64,000 nucleotides of DNA from Chloroflexota bacterium (lineage in GTDB: Bacteria; Chloroflexota; Anaerolineae; Anaerolineales; Anaerolineaceae). Positions 18,164-27,737 of the stretch are shown here, piece by piece (position 1 is the first letter of the stretch; every line of letters begins with the position of its first letter). The stretch lies in contig CP069394.1 of NCBI GenBank assembly GCA_016887485.1, positions 186,001-250,000 on the forward strand, written 5' to 3'. Under the pieces are notes generated by a model. It was not told the origin of the DNA. It saw nothing but the letters and a program-made list of their open reading frames with translations, and did not search any database. The position numbers and the translations under genes were made by a program.

Positions 18164-19174
18164 CTACGGCTCCAGTCGATAATAAGGTGCTAAAAGGAAT
18201 TCGAGGCTGATCAATGACGGCGTCAGGTTCTTGGCTTGCAATTCTGTGATGATCGTTTCGTATTCCGCCAATTTCAGGTCAATATTGCTGATGTCGCTGC
18301 CGAAATAGACCAGCCAGCCGCTGGGATCCTGCCAGCCAAGGCCAAATTCTGGGTCATACTGCAATGTGCTGCCTTCCGGCAGATAGTTTTGCAGAGCGAA
18401 CAGGGCATCGATGAATTCCGGCGTGGTCTGCGTCAGGCCTGTGGTCAGTTCAGCGACATCCGCTTCTGAAATATCCTCGGTGTCTTCAAGCGCTTCTGTC
18501 ATAGCCGTGGGCGGGTTACCGGCAGCGACCACTATGAGGGCCACTTCCGCTTCACCACGGGGATAGAACATCACGCCTTCATCGTCGATCCAATAGCTGT
18601 TCTCGGGTTCCAACCAAAGGACAAGCGGTTGTCTTTCGGTGACTTTGATCGTGAGCGATGCCGGCAGGCCGGCAGAAACCTTCGCTGTTTTGATGCTGGG
18701 GAAGATCTCGGTGACCTGGGTGGCGATCTCCTTGGGGTTGATCGCAACAATGGATTTCCCCGAGATCCCGAGTTGGGAGAGGATGATATCCGATGTCAGC
18801 CGTTCCGCGCCTTCCAGGTTGATGGCGTTGACGGAGAAGACATTCAGGCCCGTGAAGGTGATGACAACCGCCAGAGAAAGTACGAAGATCGCACCCGAAA
18901 TCAGCCGCCACCCCAGTTTGATCTGGGGGAAGGCAGGCAATTGCAGCTCAGCGCCCCTGTTCTTGAGGGGGACGTTGACCTTATTGCGCTGCCGGTTGAT
19001 CACCGGGGTCGTGGTGGAGGGCGTCCGGCGGGTCACAGGCACCTGACGGGTGGGCTGCTTGCGCGTCGCATTGGATCCAAAGGTGGGGGCCTTTTGGACC
19101 TTCGGTTGGCTTTTCTGCCGGCGAGCACGGACTCTTTCAGCCCTGCTCTTTTCCTCTGACGGACGATTTGCCAT
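18164..19174 (-). CDS. ftsQ: Cell division protein FtsQ/DivIB
   Basis: Bitopic membrane protein that links early and late divisome parts. 336 residues. The long basic cytoplasmic N-terminus (about 1-90, rich in R/K/P) is followed by one membrane helix (about 95-113). A POTRA domain starts NVFSVNAINLEGAERLTSDII, and the beta domain contains YWIDDEGVMFYP. An acidic stretch rich in E/D/T interrupts the beta domain (about 225-250). The ATG overlaps the ddl stop in a TAATG arrangement. Confidence 0.92.
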   Translation of the reverse strand: MANRPSEEKSRAERVRARRQKSQPKVQKAPTFGSNATRKQPTRQVPVTRRTPSTTTPVINRQRNKVNVPLKNRGAELQLPAFPQIKLGWRLISGAIFVLSLAVVITFTGLNVFSVNAINLEGAERLTSDIILSQLGISGKSIVAINPKEIATQVTEIFPSIKTAKVSAGLPASLTIKVTERQPLVLWLEPENSYWIDDEGVMFYPRGEAEVALIVVAAGNPPTAMTEALEDTEDISEADVAELTTGLTQTTPEFIDALFALQNYLPEGSTLQYDPEFGLGWQDPSGWLVYFGSDISNIDLKLAEYETIITELQAKNLTPSLISLEFLLAPYYRLEP

Positions 19175-20277
19175 TAACTACGGAACTCCCTTTCAGTCTG
19201 GTCGCGCTGGGCTTTACGTTCCAGCGCCAGGTCAATCAATTTCTCAATCAGTGCTTTATAGGGCAGGCCGGTGGCCTCCCAGAGTTTCGGGTACATGCTG
19301 ATACTGGTGAAACCGGGGATCGTATTGATCTCGTTGAGATAAACCTTGTCGGTTTCCCGGTCGACCAGGAAATCCACCCGAGCCATGCCGGCGCAATCCG
19401 TAACTTTGTAGGCCCTGATGGCAACTTCTTGCAGCAAGGCAACCATTTCATCTGAAACATCAGCCGGAATTAGCAGATCGGCTGTGTCATTGATGTATTT
19501 TTCCTCATAGGTGTAGAAGGTATCCTTCGGCACAATTTCGCCGGGGATGGAGGCTTTTGGTTCTTCATTGCCCAGGATGCTGACCTCGACCTCACGGGCC
19601 AGGTCCACGCCTTTTTCCACCACGATCCGGCGGTCAAAGGAGGCGGCCTGTTTCATACCTTCCATTAGATCGCTGCGGCTGGTGCATTTGCTGATCCCCA
19701 CCGAAGACCCGAGGTTGGCGGGTTTGGTGAAGAGCGGGTAAGGGGCGATGGCCTCCGCCTGGTCCAGGCAAGTATCCAGATCCTTCTCAATATCCGTACG
19801 GTTGAAGATCATATACTCCAACGTAGGAATTTGATTAGCAATCATCACATCCTTGAACAGGCCCTTATCCATGCAGGCAGCGGAACCAAGTACGCCGGCG
19901 CCAACATAGGCGACATCGGCCAGTTCCAGCAGGCCTTGCAGGGTGCCGTCTTCACTGTAGGTGCCGTGCATTACAGGGAAGATCACATCCAGCCTGGAGT
20001 AGAGTTTCATCTCGCCGTCCTGCAGGGTGTAGATACCGGGATCCTGCGGCCAGGGCAGGAAAACGGCTGGGACCAGGCTCTCATAGCGTTCATTCTGGAT
20101 TAGATTCCAGAGATTCTCGCCAACCAGCCATTGTCCCTTGCGTGTGATCCCAATTTCGATCACATCGAATTTATCCCGGTCAATTACCGAGAGGACTGAA
20201 CGTGCTGACATCAGTGAGACTTCATGCTCACCGGACCGTCCCCCGTAAATCACACCGAGTTTTAATTTCTTATCCAT
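19174..20277 (-). CDS. ddl: D-alanine--D-alanine ligase
   Basis: ATP-grasp enzyme that makes the D-Ala-D-Ala dipeptide of peptidoglycan. 367 residues. It contains the N-terminal GVIYGGRSGEHEVSLMSARSV, the ATP-grasp part FTKPANLGSSVGISKC, and the metal-binding end LNEINTIPGFTSISMYPKLWEATG. Length and motifs are normal for the long Ddl type. It shares a TAATG overlap with both murB upstream and ftsQ downstream. Confidence 0.96.
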   Translation of the reverse strand: MDKKLKLGVIYGGRSGEHEVSLMSARSVLSVIDRDKFDVIEIGITRKGQWLVGENLWNLIQNERYESLVPAVFLPWPQDPGIYTLQDGEMKLYSRLDVIFPVMHGTYSEDGTLQGLLELADVAYVGAGVLGSAACMDKGLFKDVMIANQIPTLEYMIFNRTDIEKDLDTCLDQAEAIAPYPLFTKPANLGSSVGISKCTSRSDLMEGMKQAASFDRRIVVEKGVDLAREVEVSILGNEEPKASIPGEIVPKDTFYTYEEKYINDTADLLIPADVSDEMVALLQEVAIRAYKVTDCAGMARVDFLVDRETDKVYLNEINTIPGFTSISMYPKLWEATGLPYKALIEKLIDLALERKAQRDQTEREFRS

Positions 20278-21200
20278 TAATCAAATTCACCTATTAATTC
20301 GATTTCGGGCTCCAATTCGACCCCGAATTGATTTTTGACTGTTTCCTGGGCCAGTTTCAGCAACTGGTAAATGTCCTGAGCCTTGGCGTCTTCCAGGTTA
20401 ACGATGAAATTCGCATGGACCGGGCTGATCATCGCCTGTCCAATGCGTTTTCCTTTCAAACCTGCAGCTTCGATCAGTCTGCCGGCATAATCATTGGGCG
20501 GGTTCCTGAACATTGAGCCCATGGATGCGCCGGGGGGCTGAGTGCCCTTGCGGTGAGCCTGGAATTCGGAAATCTTCGCCATAGCTTCCTCACGGTTGGT
20601 GGGGAACAGGTTGAAAACCGCTGACAGGATCACCACAGGCATCTGCTCACGTTTCAAAATGCTGCTGCGATACTGGTAGGCTAGTTTTTCGACCGGCCAG
20701 TCTTCCACGCCTTTTTTTGCGTGCAAGATTTTTGCCACTTTTAAGGAAGCTGCCACATCGCTGCCATGAGCGCCGGCGTTACCGTAAACAGCGCCGCCGA
20801 CCGTTCCGGGGACGGGTGCTGCCCATTCCATACCGCTCAGGCTCTTACGAGCCGTCTTACGGGCAACGGTACCCAGGATCACACCCGATTCAGCTGTGAC
20901 GGAGGGCGATTCGGACTCCGAATCGATCTCAAGGTTATTCGCCCGATTGAGCAGGATCACATGCTCCAGGCCGTGATCGCTGACCAGGATGTTCGACCCG
21001 CTGCCTAACAGGCTGAAGGGCACATCCAGCGACCATAAGGTCTGGGCGGTTTGCACCAGTTCATCGAGGGTGCTGATGGCGATCAGAGCCGGCACGGGGC
21101 CTCCCACCCTGGCGGTGGTGAAATTGGCCATGACGGCATCTTCCTGCATCGCCTCGCCAAAAACCTCTCTGAGTTTAGCCAATGTTGCACTTTTCATCAT
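20277..21200 (-). CDS. murB: UDP-N-acetylenolpyruvoylglucosamine reductase
   Basis: FAD enzyme that reduces UDP-GlcNAc-enolpyruvate to UDP-MurNAc. 307 residues from the ATG at 21200, just behind the murC stop; the open frame runs 21 codons further into murC without need. FAD-binding motifs TTARVGGPVPALI and LLGSGSNILVSD are present, with GTVGGAVYGNAGAHGSD and the C-terminal GSMFRNPP and NFIVNLEDAKAQD. The SMFRNP-type end indicates the type IIb (shorter) MurB. Confidence 0.95.
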   Translation of the reverse strand: MMKSATLAKLREVFGEAMQEDAVMANFTTARVGGPVPALIAISTLDELVQTAQTLWSLDVPFSLLGSGSNILVSDHGLEHVILLNRANNLEIDSESESPSVTAESGVILGTVARKTARKSLSGMEWAAPVPGTVGGAVYGNAGAHGSDVAASLKVAKILHAKKGVEDWPVEKLAYQYRSSILKREQMPVVILSAVFNLFPTNREEAMAKISEFQAHRKGTQPPGASMGSMFRNPPNDYAGRLIEAAGLKGKRIGQAMISPVHANFIVNLEDAKAQDIYQLLKLAQETVKNQFGVELEPEIELIGEFD

Positions 21201-21204
21201 ACTT

Positions 21205-22572
21205 TTAACCAATTTCCTTGGCAGTAAGCTGCTGATAAACCGACTGACTGACCTGGGTGGCATCTCCGGCGGAGAAAATGATCAGTACGTCATTCGGCTT
21301 GATCTCTTGTAATAAATACTCAGTTGCAGCCCCAAAATCATCCAGATAGGCTGCTTTTCCTGCGGGCAGGGCATCGGCGATGACCCTGGCACTGTAGCCG
21401 GGATCTTTCTCTCGGGCAGCGTAGATCTTCAAGACACCCACCCGATCGGCAATCGCCAGGGCGCTGATGAATTCAGCTTCCAGGGACTGGGTCCGTGAAT
21501 AAGTGTGTGGCTGCCAAATGGCCCAGATCCGGTGATTCTGGTAGCGGGAGTGGGCTGCCTCAAGGGTGGCCGCAATCTCAGTGGGGTGGTGGCCGTAGTC
21601 ATCAATGATGGTTACGCCGCTTACTTCACCCAGAACCTCAAACCGCCGTCCTGCGCCTGTGAAGGCTACCAGGGCCCGAATTGCGGCTGGCAGGTCCAAT
21701 CCTAGCTGATGGATTGCGCCCAGTGCACCCGTAGCGTTTAGCACGTTGTGCCAGCCGGGGATGGCCAGTTTCACTTGCCCAAGAGCCTCATCCCCGTACA
21801 TCAATGTGAAAGTTGGCCAGCCATCCACTATGACGTTGTTGATGGCCCGGTAATTGACTTCCGGCCGGCTGCCATAGGTCAGGATTGACTCCTCAGCGCT
21901 CATTTCCTCCCCGAGTGAGGCGGCACCGGGATCATCCTGACAGACAAATGCCAGCCCGTCCGATCGAACTTTCCCCAGGAAAGACTTGAAAGCTTTCCGG
22001 TAATCCCGTGGGGTGGGGAAGCAGTCCGGATGGTCATGCTCCATATTGGTCACGATTGCGATTTTGGGCGCAAGGCCGAGGAACATGTTGTCATATTCGT
22101 CCGCCTCGATCACAAAATAGTCGCCCTGACCTGCATGGGCGTTACGATTCAATTGATTGACCACGCCACCGGCGATGAAACTAGGATCCAGACCCATCTC
22201 GATCAGCATCCAGATCAGCATGGTGGTTGTGGTGGTCTTGCCGTGCGTCCCTGCCACAGCGAGCACGTCCTGCCCCTGGGTGAGCTCTGCCAGGAAATCC
22301 GAGCGCTTGAGCACAGGGATCTGGTGTGCCAGGGCATACTGCACTTCAGGGTTATCATCCGGCACTGCCGAGGAACGAACCACCAGATCGGCGCCTGACA
22401 CCTGTTCGGAAACATGACCGACATAGGTGGTTGCGCCCGCTTGGGTGACCGCATCGAACAGAGGCGAGGCCTGGCGGTCGGAGCCGCTGACCTGATAGCC
22501 TTTTTCGAGGAGGACCCGGGCGATGGCGGAGAGTCCTGTCCCGCCGATGCCGATTAAGTGCACGTGTGTCAT
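21205..22572 (-). CDS. murC: UDP-N-acetylmuramate--L-alanine ligase
   Basis: Adds L-Ala to UDP-MurNAc. 455 residues from the ATG at 22572, which overlaps the stop of the cvpA-like gene by one base (TAATG); the open frame extends 24 codons further. Motifs are HLIGIGGTGLSAIARVL, ATP loop AGTHGKTTTTTM, EADEYDNMFL, NMEHDHPD and DDYGHHPTEIAATL. All are as expected for MurC and the length is normal. Confidence 0.96.
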   Translation of the reverse strand: MTHVHLIGIGGTGLSAIARVLLEKGYQVSGSDRQASPLFDAVTQAGATTYVGHVSEQVSGADLVVRSSAVPDDNPEVQYALAHQIPVLKRSDFLAELTQGQDVLAVAGTHGKTTTTTMLIWMLIEMGLDPSFIAGGVVNQLNRNAHAGQGDYFVIEADEYDNMFLGLAPKIAIVTNMEHDHPDCFPTPRDYRKAFKSFLGKVRSDGLAFVCQDDPGAASLGEEMSAEESILTYGSRPEVNYRAINNVIVDGWPTFTLMYGDEALGQVKLAIPGWHNVLNATGALGAIHQLGLDLPAAIRALVAFTGAGRRFEVLGEVSGVTIIDDYGHHPTEIAATLEAAHSRYQNHRIWAIWQPHTYSRTQSLEAEFISALAIADRVGVLKIYAAREKDPGYSARVIADALPAGKAAYLDDFGAATEYLLQEIKPNDVLIIFSAGDATQVSQSVYQQLTAKEIG

Positions 22573-23102
22573 TAGATGAACACCACCAAAATAAAGATAA
22601 ACGAGATTGCCACTGCGATATAGATCACTGGCGATTGCAGCCAAACGGGCGGCAGCGTTTTAAGCAGTGAAGCCGCTTTCAATCCAGCTTCAGTCACCTG
22701 ATCTGGAGCGGTGATCCACTTGAAAGGATAGCCCGCGAAGTCGAGATAATACCAGGCCGTCCCAAAGATCATGTAGCCATTGACAGCGCCCAGGAAGATG
22801 CCCAAGAGGACGTCCTGGAAGCGGTCGCGGATGAATTTTCCGGAATCGATCAGCCGGGGGATGTTTGGCCCCTGATAACCGAAGAAGGTCAGCCCGGCGA
22901 GGATGCCGATCCTGAGCCAGAACTGCGAGTTCGGGTTGACATTGTCCCGCACACCGGGGATGAAAGTCTCAAGAATGGTGATCACAAAGATTGCCACGAT
23001 CACACCGGATGTGACCAGAATTTCCTTGGCCCAGCCCCGCATCGCACCGATGATGGCGAACAGGACAACAAAAATCCAGAAGAGTACCGAAAGACTGATC
23101 AC
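22572..23102 (-). CDS. CvpA-like membrane protein in the dcw cluster
   Basis: 176 residues with four or more hydrophobic segments (about 5-45, 65-80, 98-120 and 157-176) and a glycine/arginine turn after the first helix (IIGAMRGWAKEILV) like that of CvpA/colicin V production proteins. The start is a GTG that overlaps the murG stop by 4 bp, and its stop overlaps the murC ATG, so it is translated with the cell-wall genes. The family's role is poorly defined; a part in division or peptidoglycan synthesis is inferred from position only. Confidence 0.65.
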   Translation of the reverse strand: MISLSVLFWIFVVLFAIIGAMRGWAKEILVTSGVIVAIFVITILETFIPGVRDNVNPNSQFWLRIGILAGLTFFGYQGPNIPRLIDSGKFIRDRFQDVLLGIFLGAVNGYMIFGTAWYYLDFAGYPFKWITAPDQVTEAGLKAASLLKTLPPVWLQSPVIYIAVAISFIFILVVFI

Positions 23103-24202
23103 GCGTCACCTTTACTTTCCGGCGTTTCGGCCATTTCGTTGACCAATGCAGCGATCTTGAACGCCGCCTCAGGGGTTGCCAGGCTGGTCATTGCTCGGCT
23201 CATGCGGGAGAGCCGCTTGGGATCATTGATCAGATCCATCACGAGGCCCAATAACTTATCATCCATTTCCTCGTCCCGCAGGAGGATCGCTGCGCCGTGG
23301 TCTTCCAGGAAGGATGCGTTCACCTTCTGGTAGCGCCAGGCGAAGGGATAGGGTACCAGAATGGCTGGCAGCCCAAAGAGGGGATACTCGCCGAGGGTGG
23401 AGGCGCCTGCCCGAGAGACGATCAGGTCGGCTGCGGCAAAGGCAGCGCCCATCTCATGCAGGTAGGGAAAAGCCTGATAGTTCTTTGCCAGATGAGCAGG
23501 AAGCTGTTGGGCTTGTTTATCCAGAACCTCCCAGTCGAGGTGACCGGTAAGGTGAATGACCTGCATTTTCTCCAAAAGCTGCGGCAGGACCTTCATCAGG
23601 GCTGTATTGATCGTCCGGGCGCCTTTGCTGCCACCGGTGACGGTCAGGGTGGGCAGATCGGCGGTGAATCCGAAGTAATCCAGCGCTTTTTCCTTATCCC
23701 AATCCTTCAAATCAGACCGAGTTGGGTAACCGGTGACGGTCAGCTTGGATTTGTTGGGGAAGTAGGCAGCGGAAGTGCCCGTGGTGAGGGCAATCCGATC
23801 CGCAAAGCGGGCCAATGCCTTGAGCGCCATGCCGGGTTCAATGTCAGGGACATAGAGCAGGGAGGGGCGCCGCAAAGCAGCCACAGCCATCGGGAAAGCG
23901 ACGTAACCGCCTGTGAAGAGCAGGACATCTGGATTGAATTCCCGCAGGATTCGCGCCGAAGCAAAGAAGCCCTTGAGCAGCTTCCAGATGTTTCCGGGCA
24001 GCCGTTTCAATCCCACGCCATGCACGCCGGCTGCGGGAATGGCCTTAAATGGAATCTCTCGTCGCGTCACCAATGTTTCCTCGATTCCACCACGGCCGCC
24101 GACCCAAAGGATTGAATCCTTATCTAGTTCCAGGGCGTCGAGAACGGTTTCTGCGGGATACACTCCCCCGCCCGTCCCGCCGGCGCAGATCAACAACCGC
24201 AC
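23099..24202 (-). CDS. murG: UDP-GlcNAc--lipid I N-acetylglucosaminyltransferase
   Basis: GT28 enzyme that adds GlcNAc to lipid I at the inner membrane face. 367 residues. The start is set at the GTG at 24202, eight bases behind an AAAGGAG site; a GTG at 24211 is too close to that site. The N-terminus reads LLICAGGTGGGVYPA, with Gly in place of the usual His of GGTGGH. The UDP-binding half has TGGSKGARTIN and SRAGASTLGEYPLFGLPAILVPYPFA. The gene starts inside ftsW, with an 83-bp overlap. Confidence 0.94.
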   Translation of the reverse strand: MRLLICAGGTGGGVYPAETVLDALELDKDSILWVGGRGGIEETLVTRREIPFKAIPAAGVHGVGLKRLPGNIWKLLKGFFASARILREFNPDVLLFTGGYVAFPMAVAALRRPSLLYVPDIEPGMALKALARFADRIALTTGTSAAYFPNKSKLTVTGYPTRSDLKDWDKEKALDYFGFTADLPTLTVTGGSKGARTINTALMKVLPQLLEKMQVIHLTGHLDWEVLDKQAQQLPAHLAKNYQAFPYLHEMGAAFAAADLIVSRAGASTLGEYPLFGLPAILVPYPFAWRYQKVNASFLEDHGAAILLRDEEMDDKLLGLVMDLINDPKRLSRMSRAMTSLATPEAAFKIAALVNEMAETPESKGDA

Positions 24203-25367
24203 TGTGGGCACTCCTTTCCTCAGATTTCTGAGTCATGGATACTCTTGATATATTCATTACAATACCAAGCGATGTCAGGGTCACCAGCATGCTGGAGCCG
24301 CCTGCACTAATCAACGGGAGCGCATTACCTGTGAAGGGTAAGAGCCCCACGATAACAGCCATATTCATCAGGGCTTCAATCCCGATCCAGGAAGTCAGCC
24401 CAAAAGCGATCATCGAGCCTAATTGATCCGATGCATTTTTAGCAATCACCAAACCCCGCCAGATCAACAGGACGAACATTCCTGCCAGGAACAGCCCGCC
24501 CAGGATGCCGGTTTCTTCCGCCACGACGGCGAAGATGCTGTCTGTGGGGGCCAGGGGCAGCCCGGTGAACTTGGTGTCCGCCTGTCCGATCCCAACCCCG
24601 AACCAGCCGCCTTTGACGACAGCTTCCAGCGTGCGCTGGATGTGGTAGCTGCTCTGCAAGGGGTTGTTCAGGCCAGTTAGGTAGGAGGACAAGCGCTCAC
24701 GTCCGGTGGGGTAGAGGTACATTAGCGGGACGCCTACCAGCAATGCCAGAACAAAGACCAGCAGAATGACTTTCCAGTCGCCACCGGCCAGGAAGAACAG
24801 GATCACGCCCAGCATCAGGATGGTGACTGCGGCGCTCAAGTCGGGTTGCAAGAAGATCATGGCGAAGGTCACACCCAGGATGATGACCAGCGGGATATAA
24901 CCCAGCTGCATGTTATTTAGGGTTTCCTTTCGGCGGTAAAGCCAGAAGGAAAGGTAGATCACGATCACAGCCTTGGCCATCTCGGAGGGTTGAATAGAGC
25001 CGCCCAACAGGTTACGAGTTGCTTCATCGCCGGCGCCGTGGTTCACAACGAGGACTGCGAAAAGCAAGGCCAATGTGCCCAACCCAAGGGGAACCAGGAT
25101 CTTCTGGTAATGGTGATAGTCAATCAGGCTGGCTGCAATCGCAGCTACCAGCCCCAGCAATACCCAAAGGATCTGACGTCCAAAGAGGTACGTGGGTTCT
25201 TCGCCCATCAGGATGGAGAAGTCCCAGCTGGCGGAATAGACCATCAACAAACCAAAGACCACCAAGACGACCACGATTAGAAGCAACGGGACGTCAAAGG
25301 GCAGCCGGTGAGACCGGGATTTGCCCATCTTTGGTCTTGTCTGGCTTACGTAAGTTCCTTCACCCAT
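24120..25367 (-). CDS. ftsW: Lipid II polymerase FtsW (SEDS family)
   Basis: SEDS glycosyltransferase that polymerises lipid II at the septum together with its PBP. 415 residues with about ten membrane helices. Motifs are LMVYSAS, GGSIQPSEMAK, FLQPDLSAAVTI, the extracellular loop NNPLQSSYHIQRTLEAV, AEETGILGG, and the family end FTGNALPLISAGGSSM. After the last helix it carries an unusual 40-residue Ser/Arg-rich tail (ending RRNRSRRPGTR) encoded over the first 83 bp of murG. It overlaps murD by 22 bp. Confidence 0.94.
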   Translation of the reverse strand: MGEGTYVSQTRPKMGKSRSHRLPFDVPLLLIVVVLVVFGLLMVYSASWDFSILMGEEPTYLFGRQILWVLLGLVAAIAASLIDYHHYQKILVPLGLGTLALLFAVLVVNHGAGDEATRNLLGGSIQPSEMAKAVIVIYLSFWLYRRKETLNNMQLGYIPLVIILGVTFAMIFLQPDLSAAVTILMLGVILFFLAGGDWKVILLVFVLALLVGVPLMYLYPTGRERLSSYLTGLNNPLQSSYHIQRTLEAVVKGGWFGVGIGQADTKFTGLPLAPTDSIFAVVAEETGILGGLFLAGMFVLLIWRGLVIAKNASDQLGSMIAFGLTSWIGIEALMNMAVIVGLLPFTGNALPLISAGGSSMLVTLTSLGIVMNISRVSMTQKSEERSAHSAVVDLRRRDGRGSVSRRNRSRRPGTR

Positions 25368-26737
25368 TGTGTGAATCGCTTTCCACGTTCTTCAAAGTCA
25401 ATAAATTCATCAAAACTCGTGCCACCAGGGGAGAGCAGGACGATATCGCCCGGTTCTACTCGTTCAGCGGCTTTTTGAACAGCTTCTTCCAGTCCGGCGC
25501 AGCAATCAATTGTGTATGGCCGTTGATCGGGGATAACTTCGCCTATTGCATCGCAGATCAGATCCACAGTCTCACCAAAGACGACCAAATGATCCACTTT
25601 TTGATGGACTAGGTTGGCGAATTTACCCCAGGGCAGGTCTTTATCCCGTCCTCCGGCCAGCAATATGATCGGCCGGTCAAAGGAATTGATAGCGGCAATG
25701 GCCCGTTCCGGCGCAGTGGCGATGGAGTCGTTGTACCAATCGGCCCCGCCCCATTCCCGGATGAATTCCAGGCGGTGGGGGATGCCGGTGAAGTTTACAA
25801 TGCCTTCATAGATAGCTTGCATTGAGAAGGAGGCCGCAGCGGAGATGGCAATGGCAGCCAGGATGTTATAGAGGTTATGTGTCCCGGGCAGGATGATCTG
25901 ATCCGCTTTGATGATCTTGGCGATCTGGCCGCTGGCCTGCAGATAGAGCTTGCCCCGTTTATAGAAGGTCGCATCCTGTTTGTTATGAGGTTCATTCACG
26001 CCGAAGGTGATCAGACGACCTTTGATCTCGTTATAGATCTTGCGGGATTGGGTATCATCCCGGTTGAGGATCGCAATGTCATCCGGCCCCTGGTGGGTCA
26101 GGATGTTAGACTTGGCGGATGTATAAGCTGCCATCGTCTTATGGCGATCCAGGTGGTTCGGCGTCAGGTTCAGGATCACAGCGATATGCGGAGATTTGGT
26201 CATGATCTCCAACTGGAAACTCGAAAGTTCCATCACTGCAATGTCATCTTCCTTTATCTGATCCAGATATTGGATCAGCGGGTTGCCGATATTACCGCCG
26301 ACCCAGGCTTTGTTATTGGGCTTGCGCTGCTGGTAATGCAGCTTGGCGATTTCACCCACCAAGGCAGTCGTGGTGGATTTCCCGGCGGACCCGGTGATCC
26401 CGATCACGGGGCAGGGGGTCTCTTCCAGGAAAATTTGGGAGTCATTTGAAAGCGGGATTCCCCGGTTCTCGGCTTCAAGCACTATCGGCAAATCCAGCGG
26501 TACGCCACCGGATAGGCAGACCAGATCAGTGCCTTCCAATATCTCAAAGGGATGGCCACCTGTCACCCAGGTGATATCCAGATCGGAGAGTTCCTGTTTG
26601 GTTTCAGCTAACAGGCTGTCCTCTCGGCGGTCATTGAGGATGACCCTGGCGCCTTTTTGTGCCAGATAGCGTGAAAGCGCTAACCCCTGACGGGCTGCGC
26701 CAATCATCACGACTTGTTTTCCGTTCCAATCTATCAT
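25346..26737 (-). CDS. murD: UDP-N-acetylmuramoylalanine--D-glutamate ligase
   Basis: Adds D-Glu to UDP-MurNAc-L-Ala. 463 residues. The N-terminal Rossmann part is VVMIGAARQGLALSRYLAQKGA. The ATP loop GITGSAGKSTTTALVGEI and VAVILNLTPNHLDRH come next, with DSIATAPERAIAAI and AGGRDKDLPW at the C-terminal domain. It ends LSPGGTSFDEFIDFEERGKRF, a typical MurD close. It starts 4 bp behind the mraY stop and overlaps ftsW by 22 bp. Confidence 0.96.
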   Translation of the reverse strand: MIDWNGKQVVMIGAARQGLALSRYLAQKGARVILNDRREDSLLAETKQELSDLDITWVTGGHPFEILEGTDLVCLSGGVPLDLPIVLEAENRGIPLSNDSQIFLEETPCPVIGITGSAGKSTTTALVGEIAKLHYQQRKPNNKAWVGGNIGNPLIQYLDQIKEDDIAVMELSSFQLEIMTKSPHIAVILNLTPNHLDRHKTMAAYTSAKSNILTHQGPDDIAILNRDDTQSRKIYNEIKGRLITFGVNEPHNKQDATFYKRGKLYLQASGQIAKIIKADQIILPGTHNLYNILAAIAISAAASFSMQAIYEGIVNFTGIPHRLEFIREWGGADWYNDSIATAPERAIAAINSFDRPIILLAGGRDKDLPWGKFANLVHQKVDHLVVFGETVDLICDAIGEVIPDQRPYTIDCCAGLEEAVQKAAERVEPGDIVLLSPGGTSFDEFIDFEERGKRFTQWVKELT

Positions 26738-26741
26738 CTAC

Positions 26742-27737
26742 TTACTCCACCAGAATTAAGGCTATGCCTAACATGGCACAGACCAGGCTGACCAACCAGA
26801 AGCGTTGCACGACTTGCGTTTCGCTCCATCCCAGTAACTCAAAATGGTGATGCAGCGGGGCCATCTTGAAGAACCGCTTGCCTTTGGTCAGTTTGAAATA
26901 GCTCACTTGAATAACAACGCTCAGCGCTTCGCTGACGGGGATGACGGCGATCAGGGGGATAATCAGCCACTGACCGGTCATCAAGGCGACCACGCCGAGG
27001 GTGGCGCCAAGCGCCAGAGAGCCGGTATCGCCCATGAACAGCAGGGCGGGATGGACATTGAACCATAAAAAGCCAAACAGGGCGCCAACTAACGAGAAGC
27101 AGAACCTTGCCAGGAAAGATTGCCCCTGAACGAGGGCAACCATCCCAAAGGCGGCGAAGGCTGTGACCGAGATCAAACCGGCCAGGCCATCGAGCCCATC
27201 GGTGAAGTTCACAGCATTCGACATTCCTACGATGATCAACACCGCAATCGGGATGTAGAACGGGCCAAGGTTGATGGCTTCTTCCCAGGTGAACCAATAG
27301 AACTGCGGAACGACGAGAATATCTCGAAGCACGAATGCGATTCCAATGGCGAAGATCACCTGGATGATGAATTTGGTGCTGGCACGCATTCCAAGACCGC
27401 GCCGAGGGCCACGAATGCCTTCCCAGTCGTCGATCATACCCAGGAGGGCATAGGCCCACATGGTGAGCACGGGGAGCAGCACCGAACGCCCCAACAGGTT
27501 GAAGCCGAAAATGGATACCGCGTTGAATAAGATCGTCAACAGGGTGACCGGGAGCATAAACATGATCCCACCCATCGTTGGTGTGCCCATTTTTACGAAA
27601 TGCTGGTCTGGACCATCTTGGCGCACGATTTTGCCAATCCGCCAGACTTTGAGCAAGCGGATCAGTGGATCTCCCCAAATTACGGTCATCAAAAAGCTCA
27701 GACCGCTGACGGCGATGATAACGGAGGTATTCTCCAT
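26742..27737 (-). CDS. mraY: Phospho-N-acetylmuramoyl-pentapeptide transferase
   Basis: Membrane enzyme that moves phospho-MurNAc-pentapeptide to undecaprenyl phosphate, forming lipid I. 331 residues with ten predicted helices. Motifs are MGTPTMGGIMF, the aspartate pair GMIDDWE, NFTDGLDGLA, FMGDTGSLALG, and the C-terminal APLHHHFELLGWSETQVVQRFW. The ATG overlaps the murF stop by one base (TAATG). Confidence 0.96.
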   Translation of the reverse strand: MENTSVIIAVSGLSFLMTVIWGDPLIRLLKVWRIGKIVRQDGPDQHFVKMGTPTMGGIMFMLPVTLLTILFNAVSIFGFNLLGRSVLLPVLTMWAYALLGMIDDWEGIRGPRRGLGMRASTKFIIQVIFAIGIAFVLRDILVVPQFYWFTWEEAINLGPFYIPIAVLIIVGMSNAVNFTDGLDGLAGLISVTAFAAFGMVALVQGQSFLARFCFSLVGALFGFLWFNVHPALLFMGDTGSLALGATLGVVALMTGQWLIIPLIAVIPVSEALSVVIQVSYFKLTKGKRFFKMAPLHHHFELLGWSETQVVQRFWLVSLVCAMLGIALILVE

